Source of the DNA: Halomonas gemina
GTDB taxonomy: Bacteria; Pseudomonadota; Gammaproteobacteria; Pseudomonadales; Halomonadaceae
Direction of reading: 5' to 3'
Assembly (NCBI RefSeq): GCF_023554995.1
Contig: NZ_JAMJPK010000004.1
Coordinates: 248,001 to 312,000, forward strand
Length of the DNA stretch: 64,000 nt
Position numbers and translations under genes: made by a program
Shown here: one piece after another, positions 1 through 9,177 of the stretch
Layout: every line of letters begins with the position of its first letter
How positions within the stretch are numbered: the stretch's first letter is position 1
The notes under the pieces: generated by a model
What the model saw: the letters and a program-made list of their open reading frames with translations, nothing else
Databases searched by the model: none
What the model was told of the DNA's origin: nothing

Positions 1-2
1 TC

Positions 3-2819
3 GAACGCGCGCTGGCCGAGCAGACCCTGCAGCTTCATCAGCGCGAGCTCGCCACCAACACCCGGCTGCGGGAGCTGGATCAGCAGCATCGCGACCTTCT
101 CGAGCGTCAGGTGGCCAGCCAGGAAGCCCGGCTGGCCATGCTCCAGGGCATCATCGACCAGCGGCGTCGCGAGGAGTCGGAGCAGGCCATCGCCGAGGCG
201 GTCAGCGATGAGGATGAGGGCGTCATCGGACATCCCGTGGTTCGCCAGGCTCGGGAGACCAACCGCACCATGAGCCTGGAATTGCTGCGCGCTACCGACC
301 GGGCCAATCGCCTGGTTCGGGAGGGCCTGGAGGTGCGCCGCCAGTTCGACCGGGTACGCCAGCTGCAGCGCAGCCTCAATGAGCAGATCGATGCCATTCG
401 CGGCAGCATACTGCTGGCGCGAATCCTGCGCGAGCAGCGCCAGGCACTACCCCGGGTGGAGGTGCGGCGTGACCTGCAGGACGAGATCGCCGACCTGCGA
501 CTCAAGCAGTTCGAACTCGGCCGACAGCGTGATCGGCTGCGCGAAGGCGAACAGTTGGCGCGCCAGCGCATCGAGGAGGCCGACGCCGAGGCCTCGCCGG
601 CCCTGGTGGATTCGCTGCTCAAACTCTACCAGGCGCGTCGCGAGCTGGTCGACCAGCTGGAACAGGCCTATGGCGAGATGCTCAGCGCAGCCATCGACCT
701 GCAGCTCAACCAGCAGCAGTTGCTGGCGACCAGCCATGAGCTGCGTGCCACCATCGATGAGCAACTGTTCTGGATCGCCAACAGCCGGCCCCTGGGTCTT
801 GCCTGGCTGGGCAACCTGCCTGAGAACCTCGCCATGGAGTGGCGTGAGGGGGAGTGGCGCGCGGCACTGCCGGTGAACTGGGGGCTTCCGGATGCGCGGG
901 CCCTCTTCGGCCTGCCGGTGCTGCTGGTGGCGCTGGGGCTGGTTGCCGCGCGACGGCGGATCCGTTTGCAACTGGCGCGTCTGCACCAGGAAGTCGGTCA
1001 TCTCAAGAGTGACTCCCAGGGGCATACCCCCCAGGCGGTGGCCCTCAATGCCCTGCTGGCCCTGCTCGGCCCGCTGTGCGTGCTGGCCGTCGGTCTGGCG
1101 CTGTTGATGGGCAGCGAGGGCGATATGGTGGCGTGGGGAATCGGGCACGCGCTGCTCCACCTGGCCCTGGCCTGGGCGGTGATCGGCTGGGCCCGCAACC
1201 TGCTGTTCCAGGGCGGGGTGGCGACCCGACACTTCTACTGGCCTCCCGGCTATGCGGCGGCCCTGCGCCGCTGGCTGCGGTGGCTGGGGGTGGCCCTGGT
1301 GCCGGTGCTGCTGGTCGGCCCCCTGGTCCGGGATGCGGGGGTCGACCTGAACCAGCGGCCGCTGGCCCTGGGCCTGCTGCTGAGCGGCCTGCTGGCCATG
1401 AGCCTGGTGCTGACCAAGCTGATCCTGGCCCATGTGCCCTTCTTCGGGGTCAAGCTGTTCCGCCTGGTACTGGGCCTTGCCATCGCGCTGGTGCCGCTGG
1501 TGCTGGCCGGGCTGATCATCTATGGCTTCGAATACACGGCGCTCAGCCTGCTGGGGCGCTTTGTGGTCACCCTCTACCTGATGGGGCTGTGGATCCTGGT
1601 GGAAGCCACTGTGGTCCGCGGACTGGCCGTGGCGGCCCGTCGCCTGGCCTATCGGCGGGCCCTGGCGCGGCGGCGTGCCCAGGCCCAGGAGGGCGCCGAG
1701 GGCAGCCTGGAGGTGGTAGAGGAGCCTCCCCTGGACATGGAGCAGGTCAACCAGCAGTCGCTGCGTCTCTCCAAGCTTATCCTGCTGATCGGCTTCATCC
1801 TGGTGCTCTACCTGGTGTGGTCCGACCTGCTCTCCGTCTTCAGCTACCTGGAGCAGGTCACCCTCATCGAGCCCGGGGAGGGCGAGGCGGCCGAGGCGGT
1901 GGCGAGCATGGTCTCGGTGGCCGACATCATCACCGCGCTGCTGGTGGTGGTGGTTACCCTGATGATGGCGCGCAACCTGCCGGGCCTGCTTGAGGTCAGC
2001 GTGCTCTCCCGCCTGGAGCTCAAGCAGGGCAGCGCCTATGCCATCAGCTCGCTGCTCGCCTACACCATCGTCGGCGGGGGGGTGGTGACCGCCCTGGGGA
2101 CCCTGGGCGTCTCCTGGAGCAAGCTGCAATGGCTGGTCGCGGCGTTGGGCGTTGGTCTGGGCTTCGGCCTGCAAGAGATCTTCGCCAACTTCGTCTCGGG
2201 GCTGATCATCCTCTTCGAGCGGCCGGTGCGGATCGGTGACACCATCACCCTGGGCAACCTCACCGGCACGGTGAGCAAGATCCGTATCCGTGCCACCACG
2301 GTGACCGATTTCGACCGCAAGGAGATCATCATCCCCAACAAGACCTTCATCACCGACCAGCTGATCAACTGGTCGCTCTCCGACACGGTCACGCGGGTCA
2401 TTCTCAGCTTCGGGGTCGCCTACGGTTCGGACCATCGGCTGGTGCATCGCCTGCTGAGAGAGGCCGCCGACGAGAACCCGCGGGTGTTAGCCGATCCCGA
2501 ACCCCAGGTCTTCTTCATGAGCTATGGCGAGAGCACCCTGGACTTCGAGCTGCGCATCTTCGTCAACAGCCTCGGTGACCGGCTCTTCGGCACCGACGAG
2601 ATCAACTGCCGGGTCGGCGAGCTGTTCGCCGAACATGGCGTCGATATCGCCTTCAACCAGCTCGATATCTGGCTGCACCGGTCCGATGGGGCCGCCAGGC
2701 AGGTACGGCGGACCACGCCCGCCCGGGTGACCGACCCGGCGTTCCCGCCGCCCGGCACCGGCGGTGATCCGGGCGACCTCGATAGTGGCGATGTCGGCGG
2801 TGGCGACGCCGGGCGTTAG
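3..2819 (+). CDS. mscK: MscK/KefA-type mechanosensitive channel, 5' end outside window
   Basis: Inner-membrane channel of the large MscS group that opens on hypo-osmotic shock. The reading frame is open from the first bases of the window, so the true start lies upstream; about 938 residues are visible, against about 1100 for E. coli MscK or MscM. In order: a long charged, coiled-coil-rich periplasmic part (about residues 1-250), a series of hydrophobic helices (about 270-680), then the MscS core near residue 715 with the motif GLGFGLQEIFANFVSG followed by the beta domain (RIGDTITLGNLTG, IIIPN). The C-terminus is a short Gly/Asp tail. MscM is an equally possible paralogue. The gene is convergent with tlyA. 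Confidence 0.88.
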   Translation, partial: ERALAEQTLQLHQRELATNTRLRELDQQHRDLLERQVASQEARLAMLQGIIDQRRREESEQAIAEAVSDEDEGVIGHPVVRQARETNRTMSLELLRATDRANRLVREGLEVRRQFDRVRQLQRSLNEQIDAIRGSILLARILREQRQALPRVEVRRDLQDEIADLRLKQFELGRQRDRLREGEQLARQRIEEADAEASPALVDSLLKLYQARRELVDQLEQAYGEMLSAAIDLQLNQQQLLATSHELRATIDEQLFWIANSRPLGLAWLGNLPENLAMEWREGEWRAALPVNWGLPDARALFGLPVLLVALGLVAARRRIRLQLARLHQEVGHLKSDSQGHTPQAVALNALLALLGPLCVLAVGLALLMGSEGDMVAWGIGHALLHLALAWAVIGWARNLLFQGGVATRHFYWPPGYAAALRRWLRWLGVALVPVLLVGPLVRDAGVDLNQRPLALGLLLSGLLAMSLVLTKLILAHVPFFGVKLFRLVLGLAIALVPLVLAGLIIYGFEYTALSLLGRFVVTLYLMGLWILVEATVVRGLAVAARRLAYRRALARRRAQAQEGAEGSLEVVEEPPLDMEQVNQQSLRLSKLILLIGFILVLYLVWSDLLSVFSYLEQVTLIEPGEGEAAEAVASMVSVADIITALLVVVVTLMMARNLPGLLEVSVLSRLELKQGSAYAISSLLAYTIVGGGVVTALGTLGVSWSKLQWLVAALGVGLGFGLQEIFANFVSGLIILFERPVRIGDTITLGNLTGTVSKIRIRATTVTDFDRKEIIIPNKTFITDQLINWSLSDTVTRVILSFGVAYGSDHRLVHRLLREAADENPRVLADPEPQVFFMSYGESTLDFELRIFVNSLGDRLFGTDEINCRVGELFAEHGVDIAFNQLDIWLHRSDGAARQVRRTTPARVTDPAFPPPGTGGDPGDLDSGDVGGGDAGR

Positions 2820-2867
2820 GCGGCAGGACCCGGGGGCGAAGGGGCTGCGCCAAGCGGCGTGGCCCTG

Positions 2868-3632
2868 TCAGCGCTTGACGGCGTGGAGCAGGAATTCCCG
2901 GTTGCCGTCCCCGCCGAGGAGCGGGCTCGGTTGCCAGTGCAGGATCTCGAAGCCGAGCCCGGCACAGCAGTCGCGGAGTCGCGCCTCCACTTCGGCATAG
3001 CGACCGGGGTCTGTCACCAGGCCGCGCGGGTTGACGCCGCCCGGGCCCAGCTCGAACTGGGGCTTGACCAGGCTCAGCAGCTCGCCGCCTGCCGGCAGCA
3101 GGGCGGCGAGGTCCGGCAGGATCAGCGTCTGGGAGATGAAGGAGACATCCATCACGGCCAGGTCGGGGCCCGCCGCCGCCAGGGCATCGAAGGTCGCCCG
3201 CAGCCGCGGCTCGCCGGCCATGGCGCGCGCGTTGAGCCCCTCCAGGCAAGTCACTCGGGGATCGTCACGCAGCGAGGGGGCGAGCTGGTCATGGCCGACC
3301 TCCACGCCGACCACGTGGCGGGCACCATAGCGCAGGGCGCAGTCGGTGAAGCCGCCGGTGGACTGGCCCACGTCCAGCACCAGGCGGTCCGAGAGCGTCA
3401 GGCCGAGCGCCTCGATCAGCGCCTCCAGCTTGAGTCCCGCACGGGAGACATAGCGCTCCTCGGGATCCTCCTCGACGCTCAGCCGGGTATCCTCGGGCAG
3501 CTTCTCGCCGGGTTTCCTGAGTGGCGTGCCGCCGTCGGCCAGCCGAACCCGGCCATGACGGATCAGCCGCTGGGCGCGGGTACGGGAGCGGGCCAGGCCC
3601 TGGGAGAGGAGCAGCTGGTCGAGGCGTTGCAT
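2868..3632 (-). CDS. tlyA: TlyA-family rRNA (cytidine-2'-O)-methyltransferase
   Basis: Member of the TlyA/hemolysin A family, which 2'-O-methylates ribosomal RNA cytidines using SAM; the exact targets in this organism are inferred. The 254-residue length is normal. An S4 RNA-binding domain occupies about residues 1-60 (MQRLDQLLLSQGLARSRTRA), followed by a Rossmann methyltransferase with SAM loop LDVGQSTGGFTD (the family usually has GAS), then MDVSFIS and LVKPQFELG. It starts 19 bases after the stop of the large papain-like gene and could be the third gene of that transcript. The hemolysin name is historical. Confidence 0.9.
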   Translation of the reverse strand: MQRLDQLLLSQGLARSRTRAQRLIRHGRVRLADGGTPLRKPGEKLPEDTRLSVEEDPEERYVSRAGLKLEALIEALGLTLSDRLVLDVGQSTGGFTDCALRYGARHVVGVEVGHDQLAPSLRDDPRVTCLEGLNARAMAGEPRLRATFDALAAAGPDLAVMDVSFISQTLILPDLAALLPAGGELLSLVKPQFELGPGGVNPRGLVTDPGRYAEVEARLRDCCAGLGFEILHWQPSPLLGGDGNREFLLHAVKR

Positions 3633-3651
3633 CGGCGGGGCAGAGGGGGCC

Positions 3652-5688
3652 TTACGGCCCCTCGTCGGCCTGCAGCTCGGTAGGGGGAATCCGGTCGGCC
3701 CCCCAGCTGCGGTGGATGTAGCCGATCACCCGGTCGAGCTCCTCCTGGGTGATCTTGGCCAGCTCGCCCCGTTCCAGCGGGTCGTAGTGGAAGATGTAGA
3801 GGCGCGAGGCGAACTGCTCGAAGGGCAGCGAGGACTCGCCGAAGCGTTCGCCGTTGCCGGCGGTGCTGACCTCGATGCCGTCGCCCCAGTCCTGGCCACT
3901 GTCGTTATTGGGGTTGTAGAAGTAGACCCGCATGGTATCGCTGGGGTCGAGCGTGACGCGCAGCAGCGTGATGGCATGCCAGCCGATGAAGCGAGCCGCG
4001 CTGTCGGTCACGGCGATGCCGGCCGGCTGAGGGTGAATCAGCGGCTGGTTGCCGTTGTAGTAGGGGTGGTAGCTGGCATAGAAGTGACGCAGGAAGTCGT
4101 CCAGTTCGTGCAACTGGCCGGTGGCCACGTCGACGTTGATACGAAAGCCGCGGCCCGACCACCAGCCGTGGAACTCCGGGTTGACCCAGCGGTGCGGGTC
4201 GCCCTCGCGGTCGCTGCAGCGCCGTCCCATCTCGGCATAGATGCGGTCCAGGTGCGGCACGACCAGCAGCGAGACCGGGTCCAGATCCATCGGCAGCTCC
4301 TTGGCCACCCCGGAGAGGCTGGCCATGGAGGAGAGGGGCATGCCCTCGAAGTGCATGATGATCTCGTCGTCACGCGCCGCCCAGGTGACCATCTGCAGCA
4401 GGTAGTCCGGGTCGTTGTAGGCCCACATGGAGAGCGCTCGGGCGGACTGGCAGGTCGGGTTGTTGCCCTGGCCCACGCCCAGTGGCAGACCGAGCATGCA
4501 CAGCACGCCTTCCAGCAGGCGGGCACGCGGTGATGTGCTGTCGCCGAAGGCCAGGTTGAGCCTGGCCTCGGACCAGTCAGAGAGCCTCAGCCCCAGCTGG
4601 CGCCACATGGCCGGGGCCACCGGGGGCTGGTAGAGGATGCCGCGCTCGAGCAACAGGGCCAGCCCGTAGACCGCCTGGGGCGTGGTCGGGTACACCGCGC
4701 CACGGATCAGCGCATGGACCAGCTCGCGATAGCAGAGCAGGCAGTCCCGTCCGGTGGACGACAGCCCCAGGGCCTCGGCGAGCAGGTGGTCGCTGTGGTC
4801 GAGCAGGTAGCGCAGCAGCACGGCATGGTAGGGCGAGACCAGGCTGGTGTCGTGCATGGCCCGGGCGAAGCCGGTGGCCTCGTACTGCAGGGCGCTGTTG
4901 TCCATGCTCGACAGGCGCTCGCGGTAGGTGTCGATGCCGGGGTCCTCGCGGCACGCATGGGTGGGACCGAACAGCGAGCTGACCAGGCGGTCGGCCCCAT
5001 GGCCGCTGGTGCCCAGGTCGATCTCCGGATTGGCCTGACAGATGGCGATCTGGGTGATCATCTGCTTGATCGTGTCGACCTGGATCGGCCGTTGCTGCAG
5101 GATCCGCCAGATCTCGGCGATCAACCGGTCGATCACGTGCTCGTAGCCGATGCGCTCGGCCAGGTGGTGGAACAGGTGGCGGGGCAGCTGTGCCAGACGC
5201 CCCTGGGTCTCCCGTTCGGCCTCGGTGGGTGTGCCGAACAGCAGCCAGAGATTGAGTGCCATCACCTGGGTAAGGTAATGGTGGGCCTGCTCCTCGGAGA
5301 GCAGGGGATGGAGGTAGTCCCCCTTGGCCACGGCGAGGATCCGCAGCTCGCTGATCGCCTCGATCACCACGATGTTGGGGTCGGCGCTCTTCAGCGCATG
5401 GGTGGTGAGGGACGGTACCAGGTACTGGGGGGTCTCCCAGTCGGAGCCGAGAAAGACCCCGGCCTCCTCGAGAACCCTAGCCCGTTGCTCGATGGCTTCG
5501 CAGCCGCCTTCCTGCAGCATGACTCGCCGGGCGGTATCGAGCACCCGGGGCAGCTTGCCCGGCTTGGCGAACTCGCGTGCCTGGGCGAGCAGGGTGATGG
5601 CTTCATCGAGCTTCTTGAGCAGGCCAGCGAGCTTGTCACTGGCCGGTGGCGGCGTACTGGCGTCTTGCATATTTCGAGGCGTAGTCAC
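3652..5688 (-). CDS. large protein with papain-like cysteine peptidase signature, unknown role
   Basis: I do not recognise a named family over the full 678 residues. The GTG start is supported by AAGGAG seven bases upstream. Residues 1 to about 400 look mostly helical, with no signal peptide or clear membrane span. The C-terminal part carries what looks like a complete papain-type active site: Gln407 and Cys413 in QGNNPTCQSARA (Gln at Cys minus 6, as papain Gln19/Cys25), His571 in GWHAITLLRV, and Asn592 in VYFYNPNNDSG. The order and the Cys-His and His-Asn distances (158 and 21 residues) resemble papain. It follows an ATP-grasp ligase gene by 46 bases on the same strand, so a ligase/hydrolase pair is plausible. 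The residue match is seen; peptidase or amidase activity is inferred. Confidence 0.7.
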   Translation of the reverse strand: MTTPRNMQDASTPPPASDKLAGLLKKLDEAITLLAQAREFAKPGKLPRVLDTARRVMLQEGGCEAIEQRARVLEEAGVFLGSDWETPQYLVPSLTTHALKSADPNIVVIEAISELRILAVAKGDYLHPLLSEEQAHHYLTQVMALNLWLLFGTPTEAERETQGRLAQLPRHLFHHLAERIGYEHVIDRLIAEIWRILQQRPIQVDTIKQMITQIAICQANPEIDLGTSGHGADRLVSSLFGPTHACREDPGIDTYRERLSSMDNSALQYEATGFARAMHDTSLVSPYHAVLLRYLLDHSDHLLAEALGLSSTGRDCLLCYRELVHALIRGAVYPTTPQAVYGLALLLERGILYQPPVAPAMWRQLGLRLSDWSEARLNLAFGDSTSPRARLLEGVLCMLGLPLGVGQGNNPTCQSARALSMWAYNDPDYLLQMVTWAARDDEIIMHFEGMPLSSMASLSGVAKELPMDLDPVSLLVVPHLDRIYAEMGRRCSDREGDPHRWVNPEFHGWWSGRGFRINVDVATGQLHELDDFLRHFYASYHPYYNGNQPLIHPQPAGIAVTDSAARFIGWHAITLLRVTLDPSDTMRVYFYNPNNDSGQDWGDGIEVSTAGNGERFGESSLPFEQFASRLYIFHYDPLERGELAKITQEELDRVIGYIHRSWGADRIPPTELQADEGP

Positions 5689-5734
5689 GCCGACTCCTTG
5701 TCGTCAGGCTGTCATATTAACCATGACGCCTGTA

Positions 5735-6958
5735 TCAGACATAGAAATCAAGCTCTTCCATGTGCTTGAGCAGTTCCTTCATGCGTGCCGCTTCATCGCC
5801 CTTGAAGTAGACCAGGCCCCAGTGGGTACCGAAGGCGGTCCGCTTGGTGACGGTCTCCTCCATGGGCGGCGTCAGCTCGTGGGACTCGAAGTAGGGGTCG
5901 TCCTCGACCTCTTCGGGAATCTCCAGCTTGCTGACCACGCGGCGGCGCGGATAGACCCCGAAGCAGCCGGCAAAGCCGTCGGCATCCACCACCTCCTTCG
6001 GGAAGAAGGCCTTGACCTCCTCGTCGCTGGCCTTGGGGTCGAACACCAGCATGGTGGCCTGGTAGGCATTGAAGCCGTAGACCCGCTCGAGCAGTTCGAA
6101 GACCTTGAAGCCCGGCGGACGGTAGGCCACCTCGCCGAAGTACATCTCGCCGTCGTTGGTGACGAAGTACTCGGGGTGGATCAGGCCGAACTCGATGTCG
6201 AAGGCCTTGATCAGCTTCTCGATCTGGGCGGTGATCTGGGGGCGATAGTGCTCCAGCTCCGGTGAGGCCGGCACGAACACCGAGTAGCCCAGCGTCACGT
6301 ATTCGGAGATATTGAGGAAGACGATCTTGCCGTTGTGGATCCAGGCCTCCACGGCGAACTCCCAGCCGTCCAGGTGCGACTCCATCAGCACCGGGAACTC
6401 CTCGTCGGGGATGGTATCGACCTCGTCCGGGGTGCGGATCACCCGGTGGCCCAGGCAGCCGGCCTTGTCGAACGCCTTGAGGTGGATGGGATCGTTGGGG
6501 TCGCCGTCGAGCTTGAGCAGGGTCTGGTTGACCCGCTTGAGGAAGCGCACGACGTCCTCCTTGTCGTGGGCCTCCTCGAAGATGCCGACACGGATGCCGC
6601 CGAGCTGCGCACGACGCTTCATCAGCGCCTTGTCACGCAGCAGCAGCGACTGGCCGTAGAGGCGCGGGTTGTCGAGCAGTACCGAGTTGATGGCGCCGGC
6701 CCACTCCACGGTCTCCTCGAACATGGGGATGGCCACGTCGACGCCCATCTCGTTGAGGGTCTCGGCGATCTCCATCGAGCGGTCGTTGAGGCGCTCGAAG
6801 TTCCAGGGCACATAGGGGATATTGTGCTTCTGGCAGTACTCCTCTGCCCAGTCAGGGGCGACCACGACATAGCGTCGATCGAAGTTCTCGGCGGCTTCGA
6901 TGGCATTCAGGCTCCAGCCCAGCTGGGCAATATAGCCCTTGTTCGGATCCTTCTTCAT
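5735..6958 (-). CDS. ATP-grasp family ligase
   Basis: ATP-grasp enzymes activate a carboxylate with ATP and join it to an amine or thiol; the substrate here is unknown. The 407-residue protein has a preATP-grasp N-terminal part and the two characteristic later blocks: a strand pair around residue 190 (ESHLDGWEFAVEAW) and the metal/phosphate segment (GLIHPEYF, then MYFGEVAYRPPGF), which holds the acidic and Asn/Arg-type ligands in modified form (Glu-Val-Ala-Tyr-Arg). I chose the ATG at 6958 because GGAGG lies seven bases upstream and longer frames run across the SRP RNA gene. No signal peptide. It is the first gene of the pair with the papain-like protein. Confidence 0.8.
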   Translation of the reverse strand: MKKDPNKGYIAQLGWSLNAIEAAENFDRRYVVVAPDWAEEYCQKHNIPYVPWNFERLNDRSMEIAETLNEMGVDVAIPMFEETVEWAGAINSVLLDNPRLYGQSLLLRDKALMKRRAQLGGIRVGIFEEAHDKEDVVRFLKRVNQTLLKLDGDPNDPIHLKAFDKAGCLGHRVIRTPDEVDTIPDEEFPVLMESHLDGWEFAVEAWIHNGKIVFLNISEYVTLGYSVFVPASPELEHYRPQITAQIEKLIKAFDIEFGLIHPEYFVTNDGEMYFGEVAYRPPGFKVFELLERVYGFNAYQATMLVFDPKASDEEVKAFFPKEVVDADGFAGCFGVYPRRRVVSKLEIPEEVEDDPYFESHELTPPMEETVTKRTAFGTHWGLVYFKGDEAARMKELLKHMEELDFYV

Positions 6959-7068
6959 GGTTCGCCTCCGTGATAAGCATTGGACGTCAATTTTCCAATT
7001 ACCATACACGAGGAAAGCGAGTTCCTCACCCTTGCAGCCCCGGCCAGCCGGGCTGCATGCTTCCGCCC

Positions 7069-7097
7069 TTGTGGTCGGCGACGGGCATTGATATAGT
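7069..7097 (+). promoter_or_regulatory. putative sigma70 promoter of the SRP RNA gene
   Basis: TTGTGG (7069-7074) and TATAGT (7092-7097) are separated by 17 bases. The predicted start would be near 7104, giving a leader of about 55 bases before the mature SRP RNA. Sequence match only. Confidence 0.55.
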
Positions 7098-7160
7098 GCG
7101 CCCCGCTCGATGCCGGCCTGAGTCGGCCTTGAGCAAGTGATGCCTCTGGCATCCTGCTGT

Positions 7161-7270
7161 GGTGGCCCCGTCGGTCCTCCCGCAACGCTAGACCGCAAAC
7201 CCCGCCAGGCCCGGAAGGGAGCAACGGTAGTGGTGGACGCGTGTGCCGGGATGTGGCTGTCGGGGCCGCC
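7161..7270 (+). ncRNA. ffs: signal recognition particle RNA (4.5S RNA)
   Basis: RNA scaffold of the signal recognition particle; binds Ffh and FtsY for co-translational membrane targeting. The conserved apical domain is clear: CAGGCCCGGAAGGGAGCA contains the GGAA tetraloop, and the flanks match the E. coli 4.5S RNA closely (CCTCCCGCAACGCTA on the 5' side, GACGCGTGTGCCGGGATGT on the 3' side). The ends pair: GGTGGCCCCG at 7161 with CGGGGCCGCC ending at 7270, with one G-U pair. The length of about 110 nt and lack of an Alu domain fit the gammaproteobacterial type. Open frames crossing it on either strand are not genes. Confidence 0.95.
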
Positions 7271-7619
7271 TCCATTTCCGGGCATGGCATGGATTCAAGG
7301 GCGCTTCTCGCCAGTGGCTCCGTCGAAAGCAGGGCCCTGTGCCCCAGCAAGCCCGGCAACCTCCCTCCTGCGACATTCGAACCCGTCAGGGGCTATTCCA
7401 ACTCGGTATCATCCCTTCCGCCTGCCCTCCCAGGTTCATGGCATGCCGACCCATGCGTTCCCACCGGCAGTGACGGTTTGGTGAAACGCGCCTCGCGCTG
7501 TCTGGCGTGACGCATCCTGCTGCTTCCTGCCTTGCGGCGAGGGGTGCTAATCTCGTGTTACTGAGAGCCTTGTGCCGCCCTCTGAGGCCTTTACTGCCTG
7601 TCACCGGGAGAGAATTACC
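7271..7619. other. intergenic stretch, no gene recognised
   Basis: About 350 bases between the SRP RNA and the TerB-like gene. Short open frames exist on both strands but none has a convincing start or a recognisable product. It should hold the SRP RNA 3' processing or termination signal and the promoter of the next gene, but I could not identify either with confidence. Confidence 0.5.
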
Positions 7620-8342
7620 ATGAACGCGAGCCGTATACTCGAACAGATCATGAAGCAGGCCGGCGGTGGCCAGCAGGGCAGCGGCCAGTCGGGCGGCGGC
7701 CTGAATGTCCAGGGGATGATCGACAGCCTCTCCTCGCAGTTCGGCGGGGGCGGCGGCCGGGAGGCGGGGCAGGGCAGCGGGGTCGATGTGAAGAGCCTGC
7801 TCGGCGGCGGTGCCCTGGGGCTGTTGGTCGGCTCCAAGCGTGGCCGCAAGCTGGGCGGCAAGGCCATCAAGTACGGTGCCATTGCCGGCGTCGGCATGCT
7901 GGCCTGGAAGGCCTGGCAGAACTCCCGCGGCGATGCGCAGGCCGACACCGCCCGGGAAGGCCCTGCCATGGAGCAACTGGAGGGCAGGGCGCGGGAGCAG
8001 CGCAGCCTGGAATTGCTGCAGGCGGTGATCATGGCGGCGCGGGCCGACGGCCATATCGATGATCGCGAGCGTGCCCTGATCACCGAGCAGATCGATGGGC
8101 TGGGCGCGGATGCCGAGCTGCACGACTGGGTGCAGCGCCAGCTCGAGGCGCCACTGGATGCCGCGGCGCTGGCCCGGCAGTCGGATTCCCCTCAGGCCGC
8201 TCGCGAGATGTACCTGGTCAGCGTGGCGGTGACCGACGACCAGAACCCCATGGAGCGGGCCTGGCTCGACCAGCTGGGTGGCGCGCTGGGGCTGGATGAC
8301 GCCATGCGGCAGGAGCTCGAGCGCCAGGCGCTGGGGGCCTGA
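7620..8342 (+). CDS. TerB-like DUF533 (YebE-type) protein
   Basis: Member of the DUF533/YebE family with a C-terminal TerB-like helical domain; the molecular function is not established. The 240-residue protein starts at an ATG preceded by GGGAG. The N-terminal third is rich in Gly, Gln and Ser (residues 15-55), followed by a hydrophobic Gly-rich segment around residues 58-105 (LLGGGALGLLVGS, AIAGVGMLAWKAW) that could touch the membrane. The TerB domain (about 125-235) shows the acidic repeats ADGHIDDRE and DDQNPMERAW that coordinate divalent cations in TerB proteins. It converges with the ABC transporter cluster. Confidence 0.8.
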   Translation: MNASRILEQIMKQAGGGQQGSGQSGGGLNVQGMIDSLSSQFGGGGGREAGQGSGVDVKSLLGGGALGLLVGSKRGRKLGGKAIKYGAIAGVGMLAWKAWQNSRGDAQADTAREGPAMEQLEGRAREQRSLELLQAVIMAARADGHIDDRERALITEQIDGLGADAELHDWVQRQLEAPLDAAALARQSDSPQAAREMYLVSVAVTDDQNPMERAWLDQLGGALGLDDAMRQELERQALGA

Positions 8343-8372
8343 GCCAGGTCGACAGAAAAGCGAGCGTACTGC

Positions 8373-9152
8373 TCAGGCTTGCGCTCCCAGGTGCTTGCGC
8401 AGGAAGTGTTGGGTGCGTTCCTGGTCGGGATGGCTGAAAAGGTTCTCAGGGGTGTTGGCCTCGACCACCACGCCGCCATCCATGAACATTGCCCAGTCGG
8501 AAACGTCGCGCGCGAAAGTCATCTCGTGGGTAACGATCAGCATGGTCATGTGTTCTTCGGCCAGACCCTTCATGACGAGGTTAACCTCCTCGACCAGTTC
8601 GGGGTCGAGCGCCGAGGTGGCCTCGTCGAAGAGCATGACCTTGGGCTGCATGGCCAGCGCCCGGGCGATGGCCACCCGCTGTTTCTGGCCCCCGGAGAGG
8701 GAGCTGGGGTAGGCCTGTGCCTTGTCCGCCAGGCCCACGCGCTCAAGCAGTTCCATGCCGAGCTCTCGGGCGCCACTGGCGTTCATGCCCTTGAGCTTCC
8801 TGGGTGCCAGGGTCACGTTTTCCAGTGTCGAAAGGTGGGGAAACAGATTGAAGTGCTGAAATACCATGCCCATGTTCTGGCGGATGTGGTTGATGTGCCT
8901 TTCGTAGGCCAGGCCCTTCAGGTCGGGACGATTGACCTGCATGCCATCCAGCAGGATGCTGCCCTCGTCGATCACTTCCAGGTTGTTGACGGAGCGCAGC
9001 AGGGTACTCTTGCCCGAGCCTGACGGGCCGATGATGGAGATGATCCTGCCGCGGTCGACCCGCAAGTCGATGCCTTTGAGCACTTCCAGGTCACCGAAGC
9101 GTTTCTTGACGCCCTTGAGCTCGACCATCGGGGTATCTGTCGTCTGTGTCAT
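8373..9152 (-). CDS. polar amino acid ABC transporter ATP-binding protein
   Basis: ATPase of a GlnQ/HisP-type uptake system. All nucleotide-binding motifs are present in the 259-residue protein: Walker [11 protein letters not shown]-loop [10 protein letters not shown], signature LSGGQKQR, Walker [13 protein letters not shown] and H-loop VTHE. I chose the ATG at 9152, with GAGG upstream, rather than a longer in-frame start. It is the last gene of a nine-gene minus-strand cluster, 25 bases after a permease gene, and energises the two permeases encoded upstream. Confidence 0.93.
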   Translation of the reverse strand: MTQTTDTPMVELKGVKKRFGDLEVLKGIDLRVDRGRIISIIGPSGSGKSTLLRSVNNLEVIDEGSILLDGMQVNRPDLKGLAYERHINHIRQNMGMVFQHFNLFPHLSTLENVTLAPRKLKGMNASGARELGMELLERVGLADKAQAYPSSLSGGQKQRVAIARALAMQPKVMLFDEATSALDPELVEEVNLVMKGLAEEHMTMLIVTHEMTFARDVSDWAMFMDGGVVVEANTPENLFSHPDQERTQHFLRKHLGAQA

Positions 9153-9177
9153 GCGAGAACCTCGTCTGCAGTGCAGG

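Noticed and set aside
447-2447. 666-residue open frame antisense to the mechanosensitive channel gene
   Set aside because: Composition is that of a shadow frame in GC-rich DNA (Gln/His/Pro/Gly-rich), with no domain.
7137-7484. Open frames across 7137-7510 (plus) and 6959-7376 (minus), including an extension of the ATP-grasp gene
   Set aside because: They run over the SRP RNA gene and lack ribosome sites; the ATP-grasp gene has a clear start at 6958.
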